The notes: generated by a model not told the origin, from the letters alone. A stretch of 64,000 bases of DNA from Dermatemys mawii (GCA_007922305.1 ML677333.1:14964676-15028675), one strand, 5' to 3'. Shown: positions 1 to 11,043, numbered from the stretch's first letter. Translations and numbers: made by a program.

Positions 1-1
1 T

Positions 2-757
2 TGTGGCGATTTGAAGGTTGTTGCTCTCTTGCTTGGTCTGCAGACTGGATACACAAAGTACTGCTGTTTTCTCTGCGAATGGGATAGTCGTGCAAGAGAT
101 TCCCACTACATCAAGAAAGATTGGCCACTCTGACAGTCATTGGAGCCTGGGAGGAAAAGTGTTCAGCATCCACCACTTGTTGAATCAAGGAAGATTTGGT
201 TACCACCCTTACATATCAAGCTGGGTTTGATGAAGAACTTTGTCAAGGCCATTGACAAAACACAAGCAGCTTTCAAGTACCTCCGTGGAAAATTTCCAAG
301 GTTAAGTGAAGCTAAGATAAAGGAAGGTGTCTTTGTTGGTCCTCAGATTTGTGAACTTCTTCGAGATGATGCATTTGACCATGCACTGCATGGCAAGGAA
401 AAGACAGCATGGAAAGCCTTCCAGTCAGTGGCAATACATTTTCTCGGAAACAACAAGGCAGACAACTACAGGTTGTTGGTGGAAAACCTCCTCAAGGCAT
501 ACAAAAGCCTTGGTTGCAACATGTCGCTAAAGATACATTTTTTGCACTCTCATCTAGATTTTTTTCCACAGAACTGCGGAGCAGTGAGCGACGAGCATGG
601 TGAGCGATTTCACCAGGACATTGCAACAATGGAGAAACACTATCAGGGCAAATGGAGCCCATCGATGCTTGCAGACTATTGCTGGACAGTGACAAGAGAT
701 GCTCCATTTAATGAATACAAGAGACAAGCCAAGAAGCACCAAGTAGACACTGAATAG
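2..757 (+). pseudogene. Partial ORF of a dispersed transposon-type protein family
   Basis: The reading frame is open from the window edge except for one TGA at 131-133, and ends at TAG 755-757. Read through the stop it gives about 250 residues. The N-terminal part contains C-C-F-L-C-E-W-D-S-R (a CxxC-like pair that could bind metal). Later come a PPLHIKLGLMKNFVK block, KEGVFVGPQI, LHSHLDFFP and a strongly patterned VSDEHGERFHQDI stretch rich in His, Glu and Asp. I recall the same motif series from many near-identical uncharacterised proteins in arthropod and vertebrate genomes, which is how a mobile-element ORF behaves; this is memory, not a search. The protein start lies outside the window. 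I do not know the transposon superfamily or the enzymatic role. Apart from the single stop the frame is well preserved, so the copy may be young. The AT-rich 758-1080 stretch may be its 3' flank. Confidence 0.6.
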
Positions 758-3486
758 GACTAAACTATGTACATAATAGTTTTTTGCCTTTTGTTTCATA
801 ATACATTTTATTTATATAACCCTTTTGCTGATTTTTAAAGTGTTACATAAACAGGACAGGTGAAATATTATCATGTAAAGCAACCATAAACACATGAAAA
901 GACCTAAGTTTACAATTTATGATTAAAACTCTACTATCTACACAATATACATAGACATAAAATGTAAAAACTTAAATATCTTAGAAACAGTAGCCAATCA
1001 GTTGTTTTAATTGTCATATTTGAATTCAGCACATCAAAATACATAATAAATATCACATTTTATCTCTGAAGCAGACGACTTCTAAAAAATTCTATACCAG
1101 TGTTATTTAAATAGCCAGTGGATCAGAGATCATGAGAATGACTTGATAGCCTAGTGGTTAGGGCATTCACCTGAGAGGTGGGGAGTGTTGAGCACAGATT
1201 GTTACAATGCCTAAGTCCCTTTGTGAATCTTGCCTTGCATTGAAAGACCTGGTTTGTCTGTTTAGCCCTCTGTAAATGGTGGGGTAATACAGATCTACTG
1301 AAGAGGCTCATGTTTGTAGAATGCTTCACATTCATCAAATGGAAAGTCCTACACATGTGCTAAGTTATTTATATAATGTTATATGAGTGTCATATGCTTC
1401 TTTATCCTCTGCACCCTCTAGCACATAAGGTGTTCACCGGCTTCCATCATTTATTTTGGTCTTGTGATGGTCTGCTCAGTGTCCTGTTGATGGATTTAGC
1501 TTCTTTCTCTATAGTTCTGCATAACATTTCTCTAGGCTGCCCTCTTTTAATCCTCCCAGGTAATGTTCATAGTATCAATTGATGTGGAAGTTGTATTGAT
1601 GTCATTCTTAAAACCTGTCCAAAATAAGGTCCATTGTCATTTTCTTACCATGTTTGATGCTTTAGGTTAGTTTCCTCTACTTAGAATTTCTAATATTGCA
1701 AGCAACGCCTTTCAATGGATGCTGAAGATTTTCTGCAGGCATTTACTTTGGAATGAGTTGATCTTCAACTCTCTTCAGATTTCTGTTTTAGAATTCCATG
1801 AGGACAGACATGCTGCTGGTGTTAAATATTTTTTGTGTGTCAGTGCCAATCATGCTATTTTTTCAATTTTTTTTCAAGTTTTTTCAAGTTTATGAAAGTT
1901 GTTTGCTATTTGCAATCTTCGTTGTTTACCATGTTTACCATTGTTTAGCATGGTGTCACCATCATTGCACTGCCTGAAAATGTTCTGCACGTTTTCCTTT
2001 GTCCTTCTTACATACTAAGTGTCTTTCCATTTATGTCCTGAATAAGACCTTTAGTACTGCTGGAGTTTCCTGTCAGCTGTTTGATTGTCTTACAGAAGGT
2101 TGTAGGTCAGCTCTTTGGCCAGCAGCTTGAGCCTCTCAATATTTTCTATCAGTCTATACCCCTTTATCCCTTCTAGCACTCCTTATTTCCTCTGTCTAGA
2201 ATTCTACATTTTTCTTGCCACTTGCTTGTCTCTAAAAATGTTTTAACATTCACGTTTTTGCTTTCTGCTCCTGTGTGTCATTTTACAAATATATAATACA
2301 AACCCTGGTCCATATAATTTACAACCTAGGCTGTATAAAATGTGATATGATGCAGAAAGAGATGAAATTATGGCAATGGAAAGGTAAATTCTCCTTAATT
2401 AATACTTGATATGTTTCCTACATGGCATGGATTATACCAGGGTGTATTCTTCTCCAAACTATTTCCTTTGATGGTGCAAATAACTTTTCCCCAGTTTCTA
2501 CACACACAACATTATGTGGAAAGACCTGTTTTATTTTCCCAAAACAAGTAAAAACAATTGGCATGGTGTATGAACATAGCTCTATTCCTCACACCGACAA
2601 AATATTTTTTAAAAGTCTAATTTTCATTTAAACCTTTCTTTCAGACTTCAGGTACCAAATTTTTGAAAACTTCAGGTTTTGAAGTTGGATTAGCACAAGC
2701 GACAGAAGTAATGTATTGGATTTTCACCTAATTCATACATTTTCATCTGAACTATCAGGATGAAATTATAAAATTATTTAAAATAATCTAGAAAGGATTG
2801 CACTTTTCCCTTATTCACTACAATTTAAAATATCAACTGATTTCATTCTTAAAGAAGATTTGTGCATAGTAGTACAGGCATATATTAAAGAGAAAGAAAG
2901 CAGGCATTTTTTAAAAAGGGGGAAAGTGCCTTCTTTACCTACACCAGAAGGTGGTGCTCACCCTCCATGGCTAGTGCATGTTACATGAGTAAAGAATTAT
3001 AAAGAGACCAACATGAATGGAATGTGACTCAGAGGTACTAATTTTAATCTGGAGTCAAGACTCTTTGGAGCAATTTTGTCAAAATATTTGCACGGATCCT
3101 TTAAATGACTTGTGATAAATATTTCAGTGCATTTGAAACCTTTTCAGCTGCTTTGGAAATGGTCAGCAAAAAACAAAGGGGTTCTTTGTGTTTTCTGTAA
3201 CCTGATGAAAGGCTTTGAAGATTTCTTACCACCTCAAATTTTCTGGAGAGTGAATATTCTTAAATCCCTTGTTGGGTTATCTTGTTTGCCAGTGGGGCCT
3301 TTACACTTAAATCTGTGGCTGCACTTGCAACTTTTAGACCTGGTCTCTGCCACATAATTTTGCAGCTAATAAACATGTTTGCTAACACATTTTAACTAAC
3401 TTGTTGACCATGATTTGTCCTGATGTACCATATTCAGCCTCAAGTCATGTAACGTGACTGTTGGCAGCTGCTGTATTCAGATACAG
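758..3486. other. AT-rich intergenic DNA, no gene seen
   Basis: I see no exon-like ORF, only scattered stops and T-rich runs near 1856-1885. The one recognisable element is the tRNA-like SINE at 1148-1370, listed separately. Confidence 0.5.
1148..1370 (+). repeat. tRNA-derived SINE, MIR/CORE-like
   Basis: The segment starts with TAGCCTAGTGGTTAGGGCA, which resembles a tRNA A box as found in CORE-SINE heads, and is followed by TTCACCTGAGAGGTGGG. The tail continues through a CCTCTGTAAATGGTGGGGTAATA segment resembling the MIR-type 3' half. It is diverged and is probably an old insertion. The edges are approximate. Confidence 0.5.
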
Positions 3487-3498
3487 TATAATCTTATA

Positions 3499-3591
3499 AC
3501 AAAGCAAAGAATACTTGTAGCACCTTAGAGACTACAAGTATTCCTTGCTTTCTTTATGGATACAGACTAACATGGCTGCTATTCTTAAACT
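3499..3591 (+). mobile_element. Penelope-like element 3' end with inverted head
   Basis: The right part (from about 3535) reads ACAAGTATTCCTTGC then GGATACAGACTAACATGGCTG, which matches the 3' end of turtle Penelope-like elements as I remember it. The left part (3499-3534) is the reverse complement of the immediately upstream element sequence (AGTCTCTAAGGTGCTACAAG). Roughly 20 bp (ACAAGTATTC...) are therefore present in both orientations. The 12-mer TATAATCTTATA flanks the insertion at 3487-3498 and 3592-3603 and is a perfect target duplication. The inversion lies inside the duplication and so arose with the insertion. Confidence 0.7.
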
Positions 3592-3603
3592 TATAATCTT
3601 ATA

Positions 3604-6035
3604 GTTTACACCCGGCCCCAGAAAGAGGATGAAAAGTTATTGATCTAGGATTTCTTATGCATATGCAGAAACTTTTTAGGTACCCTTGGATTATGAGGCT
3701 AATGTTATATAATAAAGGGAGGCCCAATTCTTCATGAGCATTGATGTGCAAGTTCTAGGGATGGAGCTTTAACTTTGTAGTTCATCTTTAGAACTATAAA
3801 CATTTCTGTATGAACCTAATGAGTGTGAATCTCTACTAAAACACTTAGAACCAGGTGACTAATGAGCTCCAAGCGCTGGTCAGAGGAAATACTGGGGGAA
3901 ATGCCAAATTAAATTGCAGGTAGTTAATCCTTGAAGAAGGAAACAATTTAATTTGCATTTTTAAAAGCAGGTGTGGTTTTCTATTCTTCTCCCTTTCCCC
4001 TGCCTTCCCCCTTCATCTTTGGCAATGGAAAAGCTCCTGTTTTGACAGTACATGAGTGAGAAACTAATATTAGTTTGGGGTCTACTAATATATTTGTCAC
4101 CCCATACTTTAAAAATGTCCAAGAAACACAGTGCCTTGCTTTCTAAGGGGTTATGCTGTAATCCTTAATGCTCCTGACATATTTTTTTAGTAACTCCCTA
4201 AGCGCCTCCCTCCTCTCTAAAAGAAAAAGTTGCCTTACAGCAACACACATTGCCGCCTGTTTACAATCTCAGCACACTCAAGATTTAGGTGGAAAATCCT
4301 TTGAGGGAGAGGGAAGAACCTGCCAGTGTTTGAGTGCATTAGCTTGTTACTGTGGGAAAAAGAGACTGAAGACCTCAAAATACATTAAAATCCCGGGGCT
4401 TGAAGTGGGTTAGAGAAAATTCATCTACAGGAATGATTTTAGGGGCATTGAGACACATTGACTTGTGTAAATGAAGTTTGTTTGTTTTTTTAATTGAAAT
4501 ACTTTCCTGTGGGGTTAATCATTCACTGTACAAAATTAGAGCAAACTGCATGCAGCCCTACTGTTACTGAGCCAGTAGCAGGGTTTGCCCATAGGAGGCA
4601 TTGAACCTTTGCTACAGTTCTGGAAACTTTTAATTACTGGTTTGACAGAGAGGTGGGTGTAGTGTGAGAAGCAGTAGATTAGCTCTCCTCCCCCACTTCA
4701 CCCTATTCTGAATCCAGTCTTTCAATGCAATGCTTGTGTTCTTATTGCCTTGATCCCTCACAAAGGGTTGCACTACGGATTGGTCAGGGCAGCTTCTGTA
4801 TTAAGAGATCAGAGAACTGGCTTTCTCCCCACGTTCAGAGGATGGATTTGGTGTCAAGGGCAAGAAAAGGCAGCTGATACAGACTGTGTGGAGCCACCCA
4901 CATATCTGTTCACTCTGATGAAAGTGTTACTGGCCTTAGGTGAGGTGCCTTTCCCTGGAAGAGTCCTCAGAGTGCACAAATCTCAACCCCACCCACCAGG
5001 CGTAAGGTAATTCCTTCTGCAGAATAAACCTTACCCAGACCATTATTAGAGTTCCCCTCATTCCACTGCAAATAACTCCAATCAGTTATAGGTCTTTGAA
5101 GTCTACTTGTTTAGAATTCCCAGTTTAGGAAACTTTATAGCTTAGTTTAAACTAGAAACCAATAGTAGGAGGTTCAAGTAAATGCATCCCCACCCTCCTT
5201 CTTATGTTATGGCTACAAAATAAATCAAATGAAGACAGGTAATTTACAGTGGACAAGTACAGTACAACAAATGCCCTTGAGTAATACTAGAGTGTATACA
5301 TAAGAAATACCAAATCACACTTTGCTTTTAAAAATGTTGAGTCTCATTACAGATTTAATTTCTTTCTGATGGAGAAAGAGTTAATGTTAGGACCAGCCAA
5401 AGTTTAATCAGTAACACAGCAGTGATTTAGTTCAATTCTCAATAGTCATATGGAGAAGCTGCTGCAACTGATTAGAAAACCCAATTCATTGAGCTATTGT
5501 ATGGAAGCATGTAAATTCCAGTGTGGAAAGGCAACAGTCACTTCATTATTCCAAATCACATGTTAACGCATCACCAACTTTTGCATTCAAAGCCTTTTGC
5601 AGAAATTAAGTGGTTGGGAGACTAATAGCCAGCCGCAACCCTTAATTCTGTGTAATTATTCTAAAAGCAAGTTACCAGATCTTGGGCAGCACTACTGGAG
5701 AACTGAAAGTGAGTCATCAACAACAGAGTGGGAGAAAAAAAAAATCAAACACCAAGGGAATTTCTTAGGATTAATTACTTTTGTGTATATTTCTAAACTG
5801 TTCCTCAATAGCATCTGATCTGTAATAATCCACAACTCTGGCAATTCCATACACACTGTTTATAAGGTGATTGACTAAAAGTTGGAACATACATTTAAAT
5901 AAGATTTAGTCAAGTTACAAGAATTTCAAATAGTAATTTATGGTAATTTTATTATTTATGTTCACACATATTTGAACTGATACTTTGTAAAATAACACTC
6001 CCAGCAAACTGTTGGTCCCCCAAAATAAAACCAGG
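3604..6035. other. Intergenic DNA downstream of ID2, no gene seen
   Basis: The sequence is AT-rich with only short open frames. I recognise no repeat family or exon here. It lies 3' of the ID2 polyadenylation site. Confidence 0.45.
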
Positions 6036-6041
6036 AAATCA

Positions 6042-6670
6042 GTTCAATAAACACACTTGATTTATTTTGTATAAAAAGGGTTAAGTTTACAACTAAACTT
6101 TTATAAAAAGTTTAGCATGATTAAGTACATCATTACACTTTTTGCAGAAATGTACATTTCTGCCACTATACAAGAAAACTCTGATTAAAGAGTTCACAAG
6201 GTTTCACTCTCATATATATATTTATATATTTATATATAAATATATACACAGCATTCAATCCTAGGCTTGCGTCAAAAGGTCATTTCTGACCATAGACTTC
6301 CCTAAGAAACTGAACACCGGATCCTTCTGGTACTCACGCTCCACCTTTGGAAAAAAAGGCAAAGTCTGCTTTAAAATGGACAATTCCTTGTGAGTTTTTA
6401 TGTTTCACTCCCCATGCTGGGAATAGCATATAAAGGACACCTTCCAACTAGGGAAAGGGCATTTAAAAGTCTCTTCATAAATAACTAAGATCAGTCCAAG
6501 ATGAGGGGCGGGGGGAGAGATCTCATTTTCTTTCTTCTTTATTAGTTTTAAAAGGTCCATGTAATTAGATGTAGTTTTCTCCTCCAGATATGGCTGAAAA
6601 ATAAGTTCAGCACCTGAAAAAAAAAATCCTGTTGACATTTTCTTGTGGAGAAAAAGAAGTCAGCAAACAC
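6042..6670 (-). other. ID2: ID2 exon 3, 3' UTR
   Basis: The minus strand here carries long blocks I recognise from the human ID2 3' UTR, for example GTGCTGAACTTATTTTTCAG, TAAAAGTTTAGTTGTAAAC and an AU-rich TATATATTTATATATAA block near 6211-6246. An AATAAA on the minus strand at 6061-6066 predicts cleavage near 6040. The AU-rich block could influence mRNA stability. The exact 3' end is inferred. Confidence 0.85.
6061..6066 (-). terminator. ID2: ID2 polyadenylation signal AATAAA
   Basis: AATAAA on the minus strand lies in the context ACAAAATAAATCAAGTG, followed by a GT/T-rich TGTGTTTATTG. The position matches the end of the known ID2 3' UTR. Confidence 0.8.
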
Positions 6671-6728
6671 CTGCAAAAGATTGAAAAGAGGAATATTTAG
6701 GAGAATGCTAACAGGGCAGAGATCCGGA

Positions 6729-6740
6729 CAGACTGGCGCC
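6729..6740 (-). promoter_or_regulatory. Candidate BMP/SMAD element, copy 1
   Basis: The minus strand reads GGCGCCAGTCTG. It couples a GC-rich GGCGCC box to a GTCT SMAD box, the combination found in BMP response elements of Id genes. It lies in ID2 intron 2. The function is inferred. Confidence 0.35.
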
Positions 6741-6952
6741 AGAGAGGAAGCCACAGTTTGAACATTTAACCAAACACTCAAAGACTTGGGCAAACCCTGG
6801 CGTCCAGATGCAAAACACACACACACACGCACGCACCCCCACTCCTCAAAAGCACAAATTAAACATTAAAATAACATACGTTCAGCAGGAGGGGGAGAAA
6901 GAGGATTCTCAGTCCAATCTCTATTTGGATCTCTGTAACTGCACTGCTCAGA

Positions 6953-6964
6953 GGCGCCAGTCTG
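6953..6964 (+). promoter_or_regulatory. Candidate BMP/SMAD element, copy 2
   Basis: The plus strand reads GGCGCCAGTCTG, identical to the minus-strand copy 212 bases away. The pair is convergent-symmetric. Both could bind SMAD1/5-SMAD4 if functional. The function is inferred. Confidence 0.35.
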
Positions 6965-7417
6965 CCTCTTACAGCAATTATTTGATTAAAAGCAGACACT
7001 TATTTAACTGATAGTACAGACAATCTCACATCACAAAATCTAATAGACTATGCTAAAATCCTCAACAAAATCATTTCATCTGAAGGTTAGAGTTTTAGGA
7101 ACAGATACTTGCAGAATTTACATTATGTGGTGATATGTTTAGGTATAAAGGGATAGTATCAGAGCAAACAGTTTATAGTACTTATTTGCAAAGGCAAAAA
7201 TACACTTTCAGTTGGGCTACTCCAAATGAATTACTAGTGCAACTGTTATTGCTTGATTACAGGTTATAAAGGCATCCTCCAATAAACCTGTTACTTTTAT
7301 TATAAATTAAAATGTGTCTTAAATCCAAGCCCATACACACATTTTCCTCCCCAAAATAAATTGCATTTTGCATTATATTCTTTGAAAACCAAGAGCGACA
7401 AACACTCACCATAACAT

Positions 7418-8335
7418 TTAGCCACAAAGTGCTTTGCTATCATTTGACATTAATTCTGAAGGGAATTCAGATGCCTGCAAAGAAGAAAAATAAAACAAAA
7501 CAGCACAGTGTTAAATCTTAAGAGTATAACAAAAATACAAAATACTCTGGATCATGAAGCTCATTCCATGTGACATGTCATGATTTAGATTCACAATGAC
7601 GACCAACATTACTAGGGCTTCCTAGCAATTGGGGCATTTTCATTTATTTCAATCTAAAGTTATTACTATTAATTACAAAAAAACAGTTTATCATGCCAGT
7701 CACTCCCTATCATAAAAGATACATCACTCTAATACTGACTTCCTAACAGCAATGTCAATTATCATTATTAACGTCCAATCTCAGACACTGCATATAGGCC
7801 AAGAAGACAGCCAGCACGGAGGGAGAAAAGCCAGCCGGGGCTAATGAGACAAGGTAGGTGAGGTAATATCTTTTATTGGACCAGCTTCTGTTGCTGAGAG
7901 ATAAAAGCTTTCAAGCTTACACAGAGCTCTTCTTTAGGCCAAAACAGCTGCAACAACAATGCATACAGTCAGGGCTAAAACATTTACCTGTAATGATAAG
8001 ATGCTGATGTCTGTGTTTAAGGTGGTCAGAGGAGTTCTGGAGGAAGGATTTGGTCCTGGTCTCTGGTGATGGAGGCTGACAATACTGGGGTGTGAGTCTA
8101 AAGCAATCTGCAGGTCCAGGATGTAGTCAATAACATGCTGCAGGATTTCCATCTTGCTCACTTTCTTGTTCTGAGGGATGCTGGGCACTAGCTCTTTCAG
8201 TTTGGAATAGCAGTCATTCATGTTGTATAGCAAACTCATAGGATCATCCACGGGGGTTTTGCTCCGGGATATTCCCAGGGTGTGTTCAGAGAGGCTGTTT
8301 TTCCTGACGGATCTCACAGGACTGAAAGCTTTCAT
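7418..8335 (-). CDS. ID2: ID2, inhibitor of DNA binding 2 (HLH protein)
   Basis: ID2 is a nuclear/cytoplasmic helix-loop-helix protein without a basic DNA-binding region. It dimerises with E proteins and blocks their binding to E-boxes, delaying differentiation. Exon 1 codes from ATG 8333-8335 to CAG 7988-7990 (116 codons) and ends at a GTAAAT donor. Exon 2 codes 7474 to 7418 (18 codons plus TAA) behind a TTTGCAG acceptor. Together they give 134 residues, the normal length of vertebrate ID2. Visible marks are the N-terminal MKAFSPVRS with its Ser-Pro CDK site, the HLH at about residues 30-80 ([20 protein letters not shown], then [19 protein letters not shown]), the RTPLTTLN destruction-box-like motif near residue 100, and the C-terminus ending KALCG. 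All residues look intact. The exon 1 frame stays open into intron 1, so a plain ORF call to 7934 is wrong. BMP/SMAD control is known for the family. Confidence 0.97.
7475..7987 (-). other. ID2: ID2 intron 1
   Basis: The intron is bounded by GTAAATG (minus strand, 7987-7981) and TTTGCAG (ending at 7475). It is phase 0 between Gln116 and Ala117. It holds a Penelope-like insertion at about 7845-7971, only some ten bases from the donor. Confidence 0.9.
7845..7971 (+). mobile_element. Penelope-like element in ID2 intron 1, inverted head
   Basis: From 7845 to about 7934 the minus strand carries the sub-terminal part of a turtle Penelope family (AAGAAGAGCTCTGTGTAAGC, then CCAATAAAAGATATTACCTC). From 7935 the plus strand carries its extreme 3' end (CAGCTGCAACAACAATGCAT). 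The element is therefore a plus-oriented 3' end with its upstream part inverted. GGGCTAA at 7838-7844 and 7972-7978 is a plausible, eroded target duplication. Family recognition is from memory. Confidence 0.6.
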
Positions 8336-8445
8336 GCTGGGAGAGAGCTCGACTTCCAGGGTACAGAAAACACACGCTAAGGGATCTCTCTGTCTGCTTG
8401 ACTGGCTCTCTTCCCTTTCTTTCTCTAAGCAGCTGCCCGAGCTCA

Positions 8446-8704
8446 GAATGAAGCAGCAAGCTGCCTCTACTTGCTTTTATACGGCAGGCTCACGAGCTGC
8501 CAAATCCAGCCAGTACTTGCTGTCATTGGAGGCACCCAATGTGTCCATCAGGCCGAGAAACATTCTCACTGGTACAAAAAAAACTAAAAGAAGGTTCAGG
8601 CCTTCCGCATTCTGAGCCAATCGTGAGGAAGGGGGTATGGCTATTCTAGGCACAGCTGAGGATAGTAAATACTGTACAGTAACTGCTGAGCCCTCCTGAC
8701 TCAT
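8446..8704 (-). promoter_or_regulatory. ID2: ID2 core promoter
   Basis: A TATAAAAG box lies on the minus strand at 8474-8481, about 140 bases upstream of the start codon, predicting transcription start near 8446-8450. Three CCAAT pentamers stand upstream: one on the minus strand at 8525-8529 and two on the plus strand near 8536 and 8617. The 5' UTR contains a purine-rich GAGAAAGAAAGGGAAGAGAG stretch. The start codon sits in CCCAGCATGAAAG, a weak-to-moderate Kozak context. Factor binding is not shown by the sequence. Confidence 0.75.
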
Positions 8705-11043
8705 TTTACAAAGGCACTAAGAAAGGAATGAAATAGGAATTTTGCATTGTGATTGCAAAGAGCCAGCTCTGATCACAGAGCTCTCAGCCCTCTCCAGTAC
8801 AACAGACACTCTCCTAATATTTTCTTCTTCATTTTAAAGAGCTAGCTTGGATAAAATTGGAATGAAAAATGTTGCAAATCTGAAAATGAACTAGGCTTTG
8901 AGAGCATAAACACATTATGAGCATTGGTATGTGTGGTGGGGTAGAAGTGGACACACTAGAAATATGTTAAGGGAAGAATAACCATAAGCAGATAAAGTCT
9001 GCAATTGTAACATGGTGTCAGTGAAGCCTGATACTTCCTGAAAGTCAATTTGAATTACAGTAATAAACAGGTGTTTCTTTTTAAAATATGGTTGCATACA
9101 TCAGCGGTCAGCTTCACTAATAAGCATTGTAAGCTGAAGCATTGCAGGAGGTACAAGCATAAAAAGTCAAGTAAATGAACAAGATCAGCTGTAACTTTTC
9201 CCTATGACAGAATACTCAGCTACAGAACTAACAGCACAGGGCTTTAAAAGACTGAGAAGTCACAGCACTGTTAGCTTGCTGTCTCATGAGTAGGATAAGG
9301 CTATTTTAAATTGGTGATTAGGCAAATATTGAAAGTGCCTTTACACATATTACCTCTGAAACGCTGCTGACCTGTAACCCACCAGTGCATGTGACATGAC
9401 TGTAATTAATTGTGCGTAGATTGATTCTGGCGACAAATCTGAATACTGACTGTACTGTCCTTTTGCATCTTTGCTTTTGCTGAAGCCAATGAGGCACATC
9501 TTCCAGAAACATTACAAACATACAGTGATTATTTTGATGAGAGAAACAGTCATTGAAATTTTCCTTTTGCCCAATCACATTTTCTGCATTTTCCACATTT
9601 TGTCCTGCACTCGCTGCTGATTATCAGAACCAATTCCCATGGTTTCACGGACTACTCAAGGAAGGCTAATGCTATGAAACTGTAAACTTCTAGACATGGA
9701 AATGATATATGATATAAAATGATTGTACTGTAACTTGTTAAATTTTCCAATACACATAATTCTGTTTTGCACAAAAACCACTTACACTACATTAATATAC
9801 AGACATAAAGTCAGGGTGGGCATTCGAGAATTATGTTAAAGAAGACGCACAAGTATTTGATTTATCCATGTTGGGTCCTTGTTGCATAGCTACATCATAC
9901 TCCATTCGAGGTGGGGGAAAGGGATCATTATTGAGAACTAGAGGCAGAGCTCTATAGGGATCAATCAATATTTTCCTCCAATTAATGTCACATTCCTTAG
10001 CTGGTGCTTGGGGAGGTCTCTGACAGGACATTTTGCTGACTGCAACACAAGCTTATTTGCCCCAAGGCTTTTATCTAGGGTTGTAGGTGGTGCTGAGTCT
10101 GACAGGAACACAATTCAATCATTTTGAAATGTGAAGGGTGAAAGTGAATCTCTCCATTCAATCTTACAGGAAGACAAGTACATTGTTTAAGTACAATTAA
10201 AAGGCACAGTCAATAAAAACCTGTGTGGCAAATAATCAACAGCTTAATTAAAATAAACAAATACTGACTGCAACTCCAATCCTCCTAAACACTAAATTAA
10301 CAAAATCTTATTTATATTAAATCTGGTGATTTACTATCACAGATTTTACCCTACTGACTTGCTTGTATTTCTGTTCCACATGTGCCCCAGTGGAAAAGGT
10401 TTTGTTTTGACACTATTATCGGTACAATAATAGCCAATATAAACAAATATTTTCATGTTTCTCTCATTATCTGCCATCCCTGGATAATGAAACAATGTTA
10501 CAGAAAGGTCCTCCTAGGCTTTTGCAAAGGACCGGTTCATTCATAGCTGGTTTCAGTCTTCTATACTGAATACTTAACATTTTACATTTTTTAAATTTTT
10601 GTTTTATAGGGTGGAGTTATATGAAGAGGGACTAACCAGATTAATTGACTCTGTGATCAAATTATCACCATGCCATGTGTACTTTCTGCATGGAAAGTGG
10701 TGTTTAGAGCACACAAACTCCACTTCTGCTTGGGCACTCGATTTGTGTTTACACTCCATCATTTTTTAGACTGATTTTAAGGCCTGCTTTGAAAGCCTTT
10801 CACTCTTGGAAGATTTTACAATAGACAGATAGACCCCTAAAACTCTGAAACTCCCCCCACCTTTCTAATCCTTGTGGTCCAAATTGTCCCACCAGTTTTA
10901 CACGTAGCCTTGGATTGTGTTTATTTTCATACTGTGCAAAAGGTGAGTTGATTTTGTGCAGGGATTCTCAGAAAACAATACCCCTTGGAACTGGTGTAGC
11001 ACTTTCCCTAAAGATCTCAAAGAAGGTTGCAAACAGGACTAGA
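8705..11043. other. Upstream region of ID2, no established gene
   Basis: This unique-looking AT-rich DNA contains the 66-codon ORF at 9831-10031 (listed separately). I recognise no repeats. Being 5' of ID2, it may hold enhancers, but the sequence gives no specific proof. Confidence 0.4.
9831..10031 (-). CDS. Candidate small ORF, 66 codons, function unknown
   Basis: The ATG lies in AGCAAAATGTCC (A at -3), preceded by TTGTGTTGCAG, which could be a splice acceptor. The product starts MSCQRPPQAPAKECDINWRK and has a balanced composition: PP motifs, two Trp/Tyr-containing segments, NNDPFPPPRMEYD, and four Met. It shows neither low complexity nor a known repeat. It lies on the ID2 strand, about 1.5 kb upstream of the TATA box. 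I do not recognise the protein. It may be a real microprotein, an exon of a neighbouring gene, or a chance ORF; 66 codons is not beyond chance in a 64-kb window. Confidence 0.25.
   Translation of the reverse strand: MSCQRPPQAPAKECDINWRKILIDPYRALPLVLNNDPFPPPRMEYDVAMQQGPNMDKSNTCASSLT

Larger units (their letters stand above)
6671..7409 (-). other. ID2: ID2 intron 2, in the 3' UTR
   Basis: The donor is ATG|GTGAGTG just after the stop codon (intron starts at 7409). The acceptor is TTTTGCAG|GTGTTTG with the exon starting at 6670. The resulting junction aligns with the human ID2 mRNA 3' UTR as I remember it. The intron contains a small AC run near 6815 and two copies of GGCGCCAGTCTG in opposite orientations. 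Confidence 0.75.

Noticed and set aside
1148..1225. A real tRNA gene
   Set aside because: There is an A-box-like start, but no clover-leaf or intact B box at the right distance, and it continues into a SINE body.
7934..7987. C-terminal extension of ID2 beyond Gln116
   Set aside because: The frame merely reads into intron 1; the true last exon (7474-7418) encodes the conserved C-terminus.
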